A stretch of DNA of 64,000 nt from Lacisediminihabitans profunda (GTDB lineage: Bacteria > Actinomycetota > Actinomycetes > Actinomycetales > Microbacteriaceae), in NCBI RefSeq assembly GCF_008040105.1, contig NZ_VRMG01000008.1:62001-126000 (forward strand), read 5' to 3'. Position numbers and translations under genes: made by a program. A model generated the notes under the pieces. That model did no database searches. It saw only the letters and a program-made list of their open reading frames with translations, and had not been told where the DNA came from. Positions 39,336 to 48,391 of the stretch are shown here, piece after piece (position 1 is the stretch's first letter; every line of letters starts with the position of its first letter).

Positions 39336-41095
39336 GGAAGCTCCTTAGCCGAGATGAGTCCAGTGGCGAAACCGAGCAGCACGATCTTGTTCTTGCTTGA
39401 CGCAGGCGGCAGGTAGAACAGCAGCTGGTCGCCGTATACCGCAACCGTACCCTTTGTGGTGCCCGTGATGCCCGACAGTGACTTCACGGCGCCCTCCGGG
39501 TTCACGGAGGCTCCGGCCTCGACCGGCTTGACCGTGAAGGTCTCGTTCAGATAGACCGTGACGATCGCGCCGGCGTTGTTGCTTCCCAGGGTGATGTTTT
39601 CCCCGGGACCGTTGCCGTTGGCGAACGTCAGCGCAGCAGTCGCGGGCACCTTGGCCTGCAGCTCCTTGCGCTTGTCGAAACCGATCTGCGTGAGGAGCGC
39701 GTCGTTCTTGAGGTCGAAGTACTTCGCGAACTCGCTCGTCGGCCCCTTCTCGATGATGTCGCCGTACGCGAGGGCGAGCTTTGCCGGCGCGAGAGTGAAG
39801 AGCTTCGTCTCGTCGGGCAGTCGCGGAGCCCCGATGTTCGCGGGGGCCACACCGCCGGGTAGTTTGGCGCCGGCCTCGAATTCGGTGGCATAGTCCACCT
39901 TGAAGTCGGATCGCGGGGTGGCCTGCACGAGCATCAGCGCCACCGGCGGCACGGTCTTGTCGGTGGGAGTCACCACGGTGAAGACGGTGCGCGGCCAGGT
40001 GTTCGACTGCTGGGGCAGTGTGACGTTCACCTCTCCGGCCGGGATGGCCGCCGGGGCCTTGTAGGTGTTGTCGACCTTGCGGATGGCGTAGTTGGCCCTG
40101 CGCAACTCGAGGGCTGGGCCCTCGAATCGGCTCTTCAGCAGCTCCGGGTCGATTGCGGCATCCGCCTTCGCGGCGACCGCCGACACCCGCGCCACAATGT
40201 TCTTGAGCTGCGGGAGCGTCACCGACGGCGCCTGCAGCTTCTCCCCCACCGGCACCGTCGCGGTCGGCGACGGCGTGGCGGAGGGGCTGGAGCCTCCGGT
40301 CATGAACTCCGGCCAGAGGTCGGCCGAGCATCCGCTCAGGGCCACACTGCCCACGAGCAGGATCGGCACGATCGCGATCATCCGCCGTGAAGTCGACCGG
40401 CGTCCGCCCTTCGCGGCGATCGCCCCGGTCTTTCGCGGCTTGTACCCGCGCTGACGAGGAACCTTGGGCATCTTCGGCGACTTGCGACGCGGGCCGCGCG
40501 ATCGTCGCAGGTGCGCGAGGGCCCACAGGTAGATGCCGATTCCGATGAGCAGCAGCAGTCCACCGCCGACCAGGAGGGGACCGGACCACGGGGTGCGGTT
40601 GTCGAGCGGCCAGCTGATGGTGAGGTGGTTGGGGGCCGGCTTCGTGCCGTCCGAGACCACGACGATCGAGATGTCGTCCGGAACGTTGACGAAGAAGTTG
40701 AGGCTCTTGGACCGCGAATACTCGTCGAGCCAGAGATCGGATCCGCGCGGATCGGGCACCTTGGTCTCCGTGCCGGTGACCAGCTTGCTGGTGAGCGCGG
40801 TCTTGGCGGAGTTGATGCCGATCCGGTTGTAGCTCGCCTTGCCCACCCACGCGAGCACGTCCTCGGTGCGGCCGTACGCGGCGAACACCTTGCCCGGTCC
40901 CTCGATGGTGACGCTCTGGCGGCCGTCGAGGGCCTTGAGGGTCTTGCTGCTGATCACGGAGACCGTCGCGTCGTTCGGGACGACGGTGGAGGCGGTGATG
41001 CTGTCTGGCTCGGCCAGAATGGTTCGCTGGGCGATGCCGTAGGCGATCATTCCGAAAGCGATCACGAATGTGACGATGGCCGCGATAAATCGCAC
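39332..41095 (-). CDS. Membrane protein with internal lipobox, unknown function
   Basis: A 587-residue protein I do not recognise. Transmembrane helices lie at about 3-22, 172-195 and 238-254. The third is preceded by a long Arg/Lys stretch (200-238) and ends in LSGC with cysteine 256, exactly like a lipoprotein signal. Residues 260-587 form a large outside domain with a Ser/Pro/Thr linker first. It looks like a fusion of a two-helix membrane protein with a lipoprotein. GTG at 41095 has a GAGGAG site. It is coupled to the YbbN-like gene. Confidence 0.7.
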   Translation of the reverse strand: MRFIAAIVTFVIAFGMIAYGIAQRTILAEPDSITASTVVPNDATVSVISSKTLKALDGRQSVTIEGPGKVFAAYGRTEDVLAWVGKASYNRIGINSAKTALTSKLVTGTETKVPDPRGSDLWLDEYSRSKSLNFFVNVPDDISIVVVSDGTKPAPNHLTISWPLDNRTPWSGPLLVGGGLLLLIGIGIYLWALAHLRRSRGPRRKSPKMPKVPRQRGYKPRKTGAIAAKGGRRSTSRRMIAIVPILLVGSVALSGCSADLWPEFMTGGSSPSATPSPTATVPVGEKLQAPSVTLPQLKNIVARVSAVAAKADAAIDPELLKSRFEGPALELRRANYAIRKVDNTYKAPAAIPAGEVNVTLPQQSNTWPRTVFTVVTPTDKTVPPVALMLVQATPRSDFKVDYATEFEAGAKLPGGVAPANIGAPRLPDETKLFTLAPAKLALAYGDIIEKGPTSEFAKYFDLKNDALLTQIGFDKRKELQAKVPATAALTFANGNGPGENITLGSNNAGAIVTVYLNETFTVKPVEAGASVNPEGAVKSLSGITGTTKGTVAVYGDQLLFYLPPASSKNKIVLLGFATGLISAKELP

Positions 41096-41401
41096 TGGGT
41101 TACTCCTCTCGTGTTGCCGTGCTCGACCGGCGGTCGACAGCCCCAATCGCGATGATGGCGACGGCTCTCACCGAGGGTTCAGCCCCGGCGGCCACGGGCA
41201 AAGTGCCCGGGGTGGCAACAGACAAAGACAACCCAGACTAGCGCAGCCACCCTGAGAGACGCCTTGAGGCCCCGAAATTCGGGGAATCGGCCGCTCGGCG
41301 GGCGGCAGATTCGGCCCCATGGCCGTCGTTGCCTCAGGCTAAACTCGAATGGCTCGGCCCGGGTTGCCCGGCGTCCGACCACAAACGCACGAGGAGACAC
41401 C
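41096..41401. other. Gene-free divergent spacer with two hairpins
   Basis: No gene is seen. Two short hairpins are present, GGGCA/TGCCC near 41200 and the dyad CCCCGAA-A-TTCGGGG at 41270-41284. This space must hold the promoters of the membrane protein (minus) and the coiled-coil gene (plus). Confidence 0.45.
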
Positions 41402-43387
41402 GTGGCTACCGACGACGAAACCTTCACCACTGCAATGCGCGGCTACAACCGCGACGAGGTGGACAGTGCCATCCAGGACCTTCGGCGCGAGCTGATCAAG
41501 GCCAACCAGGACAAGGCGGAAGCGGCCAAGGAGCTCAAGCGGCTGAATGCGACCGTGGAGGACCTCCAGGCGGAGATCGAAGAGACCGGAAGCCCCACCT
41601 ACAGTGGCCTGGGCACCAAACTCGAGAACACCCTCCGGGTCGCCGAGGAGCAGTCGACCCGGCTGATCAGCCAGGCGGACATCGACGCGGAACGCCTGCG
41701 AAACGGCGTGCAAGCGGAGATCAATCGTCTGCGGGTCGAGTCCGTGGAGAACGCGGAGAAGGTCGTCTCGGATGCCCACGCGAAGGCGAACGGAATCCTC
41801 GACGCCGCGACGCTCGAGGCCTCGGAGCTGCTCGAACGTACGCGGGACGAGGCCGAGATCGTCACCCAGGACGCCCTGCGCGAGGCTGCGGCCATCCGGG
41901 GCGCCGTCGCGACGGAGGCAGCAGAAGCCAGGACGACCGCCAAGCGCGAGGCCGCCGCGGTGCGGGCGGAGGCGGAGCGCGAATCGGCCGAGCTGAGGCT
42001 CGTCGCCGTGCGCGAGACCACCGAGGCGAGGGATGCCGCGGCAAAGCTGGCCCGCGAGACCGAGATCGGCCGCGCGGAGTTCACGAGCGAGAGCGAAAAG
42101 CAGTGGGGCGACCTCGCCCGCGACGTCGAGCAGCAGCGCACAGACCTCGCGAGGGACATCGAGTCGTCTCGCGTGGAGCTCGAGCAGACCACGGAGACCC
42201 GTCGCGCCGAGCTGACGCGCGAGATCGAGGAGGCCCGAGCCCAGCTCGAGCACGACACCGCGGCGGCACGCACCGCCCTCGAACAGGAGATCGCCGAGGC
42301 GCGGTCCAGCCTCGAGCAGGAGATCACGCTCGCCAGGACGACCCTCGAGCAGGACACCGCTGCAGAGCGCGCGGCCCTCGACCAGGACAGCATCGCCGCG
42401 CGGCACGCCCTCGAACAGGAGACGACCGCCGCGCGGAACGCCCTCGAGGAGGAGACCACCGCCGCGCGCAACACCCTCGAGGAGGAGACCACCGCCGCGC
42501 GGAACGCCCTCGAAGAGGAGACGAACGCGGCGCGCAACGCCCTCGAACAGGAGATGGCCCTCGCCCATGCCACGCTCCAGGAGGAGACGGCAGCGGCCCG
42601 CGCCACGATCGAGCTCGAGACCACGACGGCACGCGACGCCCTCGAACTGGAGACCTCGACCGCCCGCGCCAAGGTCGAGCAGGAGACCAAGTCCGCCAGG
42701 GCGAAGGTCGACCTCGAGGTCAAGCGCACTCGCAAGCAGCTCGCTCAGGAGGTGACGGAGGCGAAGGCCATCGTCGAGGCAGAGATCGCCGCCGAGCGCG
42801 CCAGCCTCGCCCACGACATCGAGCAGCAGCGCACCAACGTCAGCCGCGAGGTCGAGCAGAAGCTGGCCGACGTCACCCGCGAGGTCGAGCAGACCGCCGC
42901 GCAGTTGAAGCACGACACCGCGGAGACCCGCACTCGACTCGCGCTCGACGCCGAGCAGGCCCGCACCGACCTGGATGTGGAGCTCAAGTCGCGCCGGGAC
43001 GAGGCGGAGAGGGAATTCCTGGCCAAGCACCAGGAGGCGGTCGCCCAGACCCAGAAGTACCTCGAGGAGGCCAACGCGCAGCTCGCCGAGGCGACGAAGG
43101 CCGCCGCTGCGAAACGCAAGGAGGCCGACACCGTGGACGTGGACGCCCGCGCCGAGGCCAAGGCCTTGCGCGCCAGCACCAGCGACGAGGCGGCGGAGAT
43201 CCTCGCCAATGCCGAGGCGCGCGCGAAGGCCATGGTCAAGGACGCCGAAAAGCGCACGGCGAAGCTCGTGTCCGACGCAGAAGAGCGGCTCTCACAAATT
43301 AGAATCGAACGCGAAGCGGTCGCCGGCTACTTCGAAAGCCTGCGTAGCGTTCTGACCCAGGCCGAGAAGGTCGCTACCGACAAGTAG
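41402..43387 (+). CDS. Scy/FilP-like coiled-coil protein with DivIVA-like N-terminus
   Basis: A 661-residue, almost entirely helical cytoskeletal-type protein. Residues 13-24 (RGYNRDEVDSAI) match the DivIVA N-terminal motif. From about 45 to 640 it is charged coiled coil. The centre repeats an 11-residue unit close to ALEEETTAARN, the hendecad seen in the Streptomyces polar scaffold Scy and in FilP. The GTG at 41402 follows GAGGAGACACC. It probably organises polar growth or the envelope. The AI-2E gene follows after 22 nt. Confidence 0.82.
   Translation: MATDDETFTTAMRGYNRDEVDSAIQDLRRELIKANQDKAEAAKELKRLNATVEDLQAEIEETGSPTYSGLGTKLENTLRVAEEQSTRLISQADIDAERLRNGVQAEINRLRVESVENAEKVVSDAHAKANGILDAATLEASELLERTRDEAEIVTQDALREAAAIRGAVATEAAEARTTAKREAAAVRAEAERESAELRLVAVRETTEARDAAAKLARETEIGRAEFTSESEKQWGDLARDVEQQRTDLARDIESSRVELEQTTETRRAELTREIEEARAQLEHDTAAARTALEQEIAEARSSLEQEITLARTTLEQDTAAERAALDQDSIAARHALEQETTAARNALEEETTAARNTLEEETTAARNALEEETNAARNALEQEMALAHATLQEETAAARATIELETTTARDALELETSTARAKVEQETKSARAKVDLEVKRTRKQLAQEVTEAKAIVEAEIAAERASLAHDIEQQRTNVSREVEQKLADVTREVEQTAAQLKHDTAETRTRLALDAEQARTDLDVELKSRRDEAEREFLAKHQEAVAQTQKYLEEANAQLAEATKAAAAKRKEADTVDVDARAEAKALRASTSDEAAEILANAEARAKAMVKDAEKRTAKLVSDAEERLSQIRIEREAVAGYFESLRSVLTQAEKVATDK
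42374..42571 (+). repeat. 33-bp coding tandem repeats (hendecads) in the coiled-coil gene
   Basis: Codon-aligned 33-bp units begin at 42374, 42407, 42440, 42473, 42506 and 42539, each coding a variant of AL(E/D)(Q/E)ETTAARN. DNA identity is highest between 42407 and 42538. The phase matches an 11-residue coiled-coil period, and looser units extend both ways. Confidence 0.85.
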
Positions 43388-43409
43388 TCCACGATCCGGG
43401 GGAGTCGCC

Positions 43410-44462
43410 GTGAAGATTCAGAACGCTTTTCGGGTCGGACTCCTCGGAGGCCTCGGCGTGATCGTCGCCATCGGGATCGGCTCCGCCGTCACCACGCTCT
43501 CCACGATCCTCACCTACATCGGCGCAGCGCTCTTCCTGGCCCTCGGGATCGACCCGGCAGTGTCATGGCTCGAGAAGCACAGGTTTCCGCGCTGGTTGGC
43601 CATCCTCACGGTGCTCCTCGGAATCATCGCCGTGTTCGTCGGCCTCGTCTTCGCCGTTGTGCCGGTGATCGCCGACCAGGTCAGCAATCTCCTCTCCAAC
43701 CTGCCGGACTTCATCAAGACGGTCACCGAGTCGACCTGGATCACCGACACCCAGAAGACCCTCCCGAGCTGGATCAACCTCAACGAGATCCTCACCAACG
43801 CCGGCACCTGGCTGAAGAACAACGTGGCGACGATCGGTGGCGGCATCCTCTCCGTGGGCATCGGCATCTTCAGCGGGGCGGCGGGGTTCGTGATCATCCT
43901 CATCCTCACCCTCTACTTCGTCGCGTCGCTCTCCAACATGAAGCGCGGGCTCTACCGTCTCGTGCCGGCGTCGAAGCGCGCCGCGTTCTCCGACCTCGCT
44001 GAGCAGATCACGGCATCCGTCGGCCGTTACGTCGTCGGCCAGGGCAGCATCGCCTTCGCCAATGGCCTCTTCAGCTTCATCTTCCTGTCGATCATGTCGA
44101 TCTACGGCCTCAAATACCCCGCGCTGTTCGCGTTCATCGCGTTCCTGTTCGCGCTCGTGCCGCTCGTCGGAACCCTCACCGGTAGCGTGATCATCGTGCT
44201 CTCCACCCTGTTGCTCAGCGGGCCGGGCATCACACTCTGGGTCGCGATCTACTACCTCGCGTACATGCAGGTCGAGGCCTACGTGATCAACCCGCGGGTG
44301 ATGTCGCGAGCGGTCAAGGTGCCAGGGGCGGTCGTCGTGATCGCCGCCCTGGCCGGCGGATCGTTGCTCGGCATTCTCGGGGCGCTCATCGCGATCCCGG
44401 TGGCCGCCGCCGTACTGCTCATCGTCGACCAGGTCCTGGTGCCGAGACAGAACGAACTGTAA
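43410..44462 (+). CDS. AI-2E family transporter
   Basis: A 350-residue polytopic membrane protein of the AI-2E (TqsA/PerM) family with about eight helices. It shows ALGIDPAVSWLEKHRFPRWL, the amphipathic middle region (about 90-150) and the C-terminal YYLAYMQVEAYVINPRVMSR signature. Substrates are mostly unknown, and few members export autoinducer-2. ATG-type start GTG at 43410 follows GGGGGAG. It probably shares a transcript with the coiled-coil gene. Confidence 0.9.
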   Translation: MKIQNAFRVGLLGGLGVIVAIGIGSAVTTLSTILTYIGAALFLALGIDPAVSWLEKHRFPRWLAILTVLLGIIAVFVGLVFAVVPVIADQVSNLLSNLPDFIKTVTESTWITDTQKTLPSWINLNEILTNAGTWLKNNVATIGGGILSVGIGIFSGAAGFVIILILTLYFVASLSNMKRGLYRLVPASKRAAFSDLAEQITASVGRYVVGQGSIAFANGLFSFIFLSIMSIYGLKYPALFAFIAFLFALVPLVGTLTGSVIIVLSTLLLSGPGITLWVAIYYLAYMQVEAYVINPRVMSRAVKVPGAVVVIAALAGGSLLGILGALIAIPVAAAVLLIVDQVLVPRQNEL

Positions 44463-44471
44463 CCGGCGAGG

Positions 44472-45182
44472 TTACTCGTCGAAGGTCGCCGGCAACGGCA
44501 GGGCCGCGGGGTTGAGCCGCCGCACGATCTCGCTGAGCACTCGTGTGGTCTGGCTCTCCCCCACCCAGAGGTGTTTGCCGCCCTCCACCGCCACGAACTC
44601 GACCTCGGGCACCACTGCGAAGCGCGCGGCCGCCTCGGCGGGCCTCAGGTAGTCGTCCAGTTCGGGGATCACGGCGACCAGCCGCTTGCCGCTGCCGGCC
44701 CACGCCGCGAGCTCGGCATCCGAGGTCCTGTGCAGCGGCGGCGAGAGCAGGATCGCGCCGTCGATCGGGTACTCGAGGCCGTATTTGAGCGCCACCTCGG
44801 TGCCGAAGGACCAGCCGACGAGCCAGGGGTGCGGCAGGCCGCGTTCTGCGACGAACGCCATCACCGCCGCCAGGTCGTGCCGCTCGTCGACGCCGTGGCC
44901 GAATTCTCCCCCGGATGCCCCGCGCGGGGAGCTGACCCCACGGAAGTTGAACCGCAGCACGGCGAGGTCCGCCAGGGCAGGCAGCCGGGCGGCGGCCTTG
45001 CGGATGATGTGGGAGTCCATGAAGCCGCCGTGGGTCGACAGCGGGTGCAGCGCCACGATGGTGGCCACAGGGGCCGTGGAGAGCGGCAGGGACAGCTCCC
45101 CCACCAGGGTGAGCCCGTCCGAGGTGCGGAACTCCACGTTTTCCCGGCGGGCCGGGAGAATCACGCCAGCCTTGATGTCCAC
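44472..45182 (-). CDS. Alpha/beta hydrolase
   Basis: A 236-residue hydrolase resembling actinobacterial esterases of the CocE/dienelactone group. It shows ALHPLSTHGGFMD, FRGVSSP, the nucleophile elbow VGWSFGTEVALKYG and a late GGKHLWVG histidine. The GTG at 45182 lies 6 nt past the preceding gene's stop, so it is probably cotranscribed with it. Substrate unknown. Confidence 0.85.
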   Translation of the reverse strand: MDIKAGVILPARRENVEFRTSDGLTLVGELSLPLSTAPVATIVALHPLSTHGGFMDSHIIRKAAARLPALADLAVLRFNFRGVSSPRGASGGEFGHGVDERHDLAAVMAFVAERGLPHPWLVGWSFGTEVALKYGLEYPIDGAILLSPPLHRTSDAELAAWAGSGKRLVAVIPELDDYLRPAEAAARFAVVPEVEFVAVEGGKHLWVGESQTTRVLSEIVRRLNPAALPLPATFDE

Positions 45183-45188
45183 GGCGGT

Positions 45189-45485
45189 CTACCTGATCTT
45201 CCAGCAGTGCGCGTGCCAGTGTCGCCGGGCGGCGATGTCGTCGGCCTCGCCCATGAGACCGTCGGCGCGCCAGGCCACGATGTGGGCCGTGCCCGGCGTG
45301 ATGTCGAGACGGCAGCCCGGGCAGATGTAGGTCTTCGCCGCCGACGTCGCAGACACCGGCTGCACGTTCCAGGCGCCGTCACGCTGCGTCTCGGAGCGCA
45401 GGCTGCCGTAGAGGGCGCGATTCAGGTCGATCTCCGACTCGTCATCTGCCGGGCGCGCCCCTCGAGGGCGATTGGATCTGGGCAT
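45189..45485 (-). CDS. Small zinc-ribbon-like protein
   Basis: A 98-residue protein with a basic, disordered first 45 residues and a likely metal site: CPGC in TYICPGCRLDIT and HWHAHC at the C-terminus. Similar short proteins in actinobacteria are often labelled ATP/GTP-binding without evidence, and no Walker motif is seen here. It precedes the hydrolase by 6 nt. Function unknown. Confidence 0.75.
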   Translation of the reverse strand: MPRSNRPRGARPADDESEIDLNRALYGSLRSETQRDGAWNVQPVSATSAAKTYICPGCRLDITPGTAHIVAWRADGLMGEADDIAARRHWHAHCWKIR

Positions 45486-45538
45486 TGCTTAACTCTAAGC
45501 TCTGGACCCGGCCGAACGGTGAGCAGACGAGCGACGGA

Positions 45539-46168
45539 TCAATACCAGCCGGACGACTGGCTGTGGCCCCACGCCCCACACGGGGTGAGATAGCGACCCT
45601 GGATGTAGTTGAGTCCCCAGGTGATCTGCGTTCTCGGGTTGGTGGCCCAGTCGGCGCCGACCGAGGCCATCTTGGACCCCGGGAGCGCCTGAGGGATGCC
45701 GTAGGCACCACTCGGGTTGCTCGCGTACACGTTCCAGTGCGATTCCTTGTTGAAGAGCGAAACGAGGCAGGCGTACTGGTCGTCGCCCCAGCCCCTGGCG
45801 TGCACCAGCTCGTAGCCGATCGCCTGGGCGGTGCCGGGGTCCGGCACTCCGACGGCCGGGGCCCCGGATGCCGGCTTGGCAACGGCGACGACCTTCTTGG
45901 TGACCTTGTAGCTGTCCCGGCTGATGCTGACCGCGAGATCGGCGGAGACGCTGAGGGTCTGCACCTCGCCCGGGGCGAAGGCCGCGGGCTCCGCGCTGAC
46001 CGAAGGGGTGCGGTCGGGGGCGAGAGTCAGCACCAGCATCAAGGCCGTGGCGGCCATGAAGGCGAAGGCCGGCAGGACGTTGCGGCGGCCGATGTGGTGC
46101 CCACGAGGCCCGGCCCCGGTCCCGGTTGCGGGAACCTGGGGCGACGAAATCCTCTGACGGCTACCCAC
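45539..46168 (-). CDS. Secreted lytic transglycosylase-like protein
   Basis: A 209-residue exported protein. An N-terminal membrane/signal segment (about 30-52) precedes a linker. The C-terminal SLT-like domain shows the catalytic-type glutamate in SLFNKESHWN, then ASNPSGAYGIPQAL and ITWGLNYIQGRY. Such domains cut peptidoglycan glycan strands. The GTG start at 46168 has a TAAAAT box about 9 nt before it and no ribosome site, consistent with a leaderless transcript. Confidence 0.88.
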   Translation of the reverse strand: MGSRQRISSPQVPATGTGAGPRGHHIGRRNVLPAFAFMAATALMLVLTLAPDRTPSVSAEPAAFAPGEVQTLSVSADLAVSISRDSYKVTKKVVAVAKPASGAPAVGVPDPGTAQAIGYELVHARGWGDDQYACLVSLFNKESHWNVYASNPSGAYGIPQALPGSKMASVGADWATNPRTQITWGLNYIQGRYLTPCGAWGHSQSSGWY

Positions 46169-46215
46169 GATTTTTCGATTTTAGCCCAGAAGAGCCGAAA
46201 AAGCCCATCGAGGGG

Positions 46216-46767
46216 TCAGCGCACCGCCAGCATGACGTTGACGACGGAGTCGATGAGCAGGTCCACCTGCGCCTCGCGGTAGCCGCCCTTCCCCGGTCGG
46301 AAGGCGATTGTGCGCACCTCCTCGATGCTCATCGGCTTGCCCTCCTGGAAGTACTTGACCAGCCGATCGGCGAACGCATCCACGTCTTTGCGGTTGTACC
46401 CGTTGCTGAGGAAGTTCGCGCGATCGAAGCGCTGGCCTGCCGGCCGCGCGAGACGATTGAGGATCTCCTGGGCGATCGCCTTGGCCTCGGTGTACCAGGC
46501 CTCGTCACCCATGAGCTGGATCGCGCGCTCCCGCTCGCGGCTGGCGAAGGCGTCCTCGAGGCGCTCGAGCGCCGCGTCGACGTGCACCGGCGAGTATCCG
46601 CCCTTCTGCATCTCGAAGGCCGTCCGGCGGATGCTCTCCGAGGTGACGACCGCGAGCCCCGTCAACTCGGCGGAGTATGCGCGGCGGGCGTCCTCGAGAA
46701 AGTCTTCGACCTGGTCGATGCTGTAGCCGCGTCGGGAGTTTCGGGTGCGGGGAAAGGTAGTGCTCAC
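46216..46767 (-). CDS. DivIVA-domain repeat (DivI1A) protein
   Basis: A 183-residue protein made of four copies of the DivIVA N-terminal motif, with glycine-tyrosine pairs at 14, 57, 123 and 162 (RGYSIDQVEDFL, GGYSPVHVDAAL, NGYNRKDVDAFA, GGYREAQVDLLI). This matches the DivI1A repeat family rather than true DivIVA, which has one motif and a long coiled coil. It may sense curved or polar membrane. It lies downstream of cdsA on the same strand. Confidence 0.88.
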   Translation of the reverse strand: MSTTFPRTRNSRRGYSIDQVEDFLEDARRAYSAELTGLAVVTSESIRRTAFEMQKGGYSPVHVDAALERLEDAFASRERERAIQLMGDEAWYTEAKAIAQEILNRLARPAGQRFDRANFLSNGYNRKDVDAFADRLVKYFQEGKPMSIEEVRTIAFRPGKGGYREAQVDLLIDSVVNVMLAVR

Positions 46768-46809
46768 GCGCCTATTCTGCCCTATGCGCCAGAGAACCGG
46801 CGCTAGGGC

Positions 46810-47796
46810 CTAATGCACGAAGAGATAGAGGATGTAGGCGGCCGCCGCGCTCGGCAGGATCGAATCGAGCCGGTCGAGAAACCCTCCGTGACCGGGAAGC
46901 CACGTGCTGATGTCCTTGATGCCGAGGTCGCGCTTGATCAGCGATTCGGTGAGGTCGCCGACCGTGGCGGTGAAGACGATCACCGCCCCGAAGATGAGCC
47001 CGAACCACCACTGTTCGTGAAGCATGAACACCGCGAGCAGCACCCCGCCGACAAGAGCGGTCGTCACCGAGCCTGCGAAGCCCTCCCAGGTCTTCTTCGG
47101 GCTGATGCGCGGAGCCATCGGATGCTTGCCGAACGAGAGCCCGGTCGCGTAGGCCCCGGTGTCGATCGCGATCACGAGCAGCAGGAAGGCCAGCGTCCAC
47201 CACTCGCCACTGGGCTGGGCGGTGAGTAGCACCGCGAAGCTGCCGAGGAAGGGCACGTAGACCAGCACCAGGGCACCGGCCGCGACATCCGCCAGCACTT
47301 CGCGGGAGCGGGCCCGATGGCTCGCACCGGCGAGCTCGGCGATGCGCCACAGGGCCACGAAGACGATTCCGGCGAGGGTGACGAGCCACTTTCCCTCGTC
47401 GCTCCAGTAATACGCCGCAGGTACCGTGGCGAGCGCGGCGACGAGCGTGGGCCAGCGGGGCACGTCCCGGCCGGCGAAACGCAGCGCGCTCGCGAGCTCG
47501 AACGAGGTGAATCCGACCAGCGCGCCCGCGAAGATCATGAACAACGCCTTGTTGACGACGAGGCTGAACACGAGCGCGAGCCCCAGCCCCACCCCGATGA
47601 GGATCGCCAGCGGCAGATTGCGCCCGGTTCGCGCCTCGATCTTCACGTTGGTCGCGTCGATCTGGGCCCGCGTCACGGCGACCTGGGTCTTGAAGTCTTC
47701 CTCGAACGCGTGTGCACGCGCCTCAATGTCTTCGCGTTTGAAGAAGCGAAGTCGTTTCTTCGGCGCGGGCGGTTCGCCCTCGGGGGGATCCGTCAT
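46810..47796 (-). CDS. cdsA: Phosphatidate cytidylyltransferase
   Basis: A 328-residue membrane enzyme making CDP-diacylglycerol for phospholipids. Hydrophobic helices run from about 62. The C-terminal family signature is present as GDLTESLIKRDLGIKD followed by PGHGGFLDRLDS. A charged N-terminal segment (about 1-60) precedes the helices. Its ATG begins directly after the frr stop with no spacer, so the two are cotranslated. This order is conserved in bacteria. Confidence 0.95.
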   Translation of the reverse strand: MTDPPEGEPPAPKKRLRFFKREDIEARAHAFEEDFKTQVAVTRAQIDATNVKIEARTGRNLPLAILIGVGLGLALVFSLVVNKALFMIFAGALVGFTSFELASALRFAGRDVPRWPTLVAALATVPAAYYWSDEGKWLVTLAGIVFVALWRIAELAGASHRARSREVLADVAAGALVLVYVPFLGSFAVLLTAQPSGEWWTLAFLLLVIAIDTGAYATGLSFGKHPMAPRISPKKTWEGFAGSVTTALVGGVLLAVFMLHEQWWFGLIFGAVIVFTATVGDLTESLIKRDLGIKDISTWLPGHGGFLDRLDSILPSAAAAYILYLFVH

Positions 47797-48348
47797 CTAG
47801 ACCTCGAGAAGCTCGGCTTCCTTCTTCTTCAAGGCGTCGTCGATCGCGTCGATGTGGCTCTTCGTGATGGCCTCGAGATCCTTCTCGCCCCGGGCGACCT
47901 CGTCGTCCCCGACCTCCTTGAGGGCGTCGAGGTCGTCCTTGGCCTTGCGCCGGATGTTGCGGATCGAGATCTTCGCGTCCTCGCCCTTGGCGCGGACGAT
48001 CTTCACGAACTCCTTGCGGCGCTCCTCGGTGAGCTCCGGCAGGGTGGCGCGGATGATGACGCCGTCGTTGCCGACGCTGGCGCCCAGGTTGGGCGCGTTC
48101 ACGATCGCCCGTTCGATCTCGCGGAGCGCGCCCTTGTCGTATGGCGTGATCACCAGGGTGCGCGCCTCGGGGTTGCTCATTCCGGCGAGCTGCCCGAGCG
48201 GGGTCGGCGAGCCGTAGTAGTCGACCAGGATCTTCTGGAAGAGAGCCGGATTCGCGCGACCGGTGCGGACATTGCTGAAGTCGTCTTTGGCGGCTTCGAC
48301 CGATTTGTGCATTTTTTCTTTTGCTTCGGCCAGGACGTCGGAAATCAC
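47797..48348 (-). CDS. frr: Ribosome recycling factor
   Basis: A 183-residue RRF that, with EF-G, splits post-termination ribosomes. It shows [23 protein letters not shown] and the C-terminal [12 protein letters not shown], both highly conserved. Length is normal. pyrH lies 43 nt upstream and cdsA follows without a gap. Confidence 0.98.
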   Translation of the reverse strand: MISDVLAEAKEKMHKSVEAAKDDFSNVRTGRANPALFQKILVDYYGSPTPLGQLAGMSNPEARTLVITPYDKGALREIERAIVNAPNLGASVGNDGVIIRATLPELTEERRKEFVKIVRAKGEDAKISIRNIRRKAKDDLDALKEVGDDEVARGEKDLEAITKSHIDAIDDALKKKEAELLEV

Positions 48349-48391
48349 TGAGGTCTCCTTCAGGGGATTGGGACTAACTGAGTTTATCGGC

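Noticed and set aside
41339-43030. Minus-strand frame opposite the coiled-coil gene
   Set aside because: Its repetitive Leu/Gly/Glu/Arg translation is the mirror of the 33-bp coding repeats.
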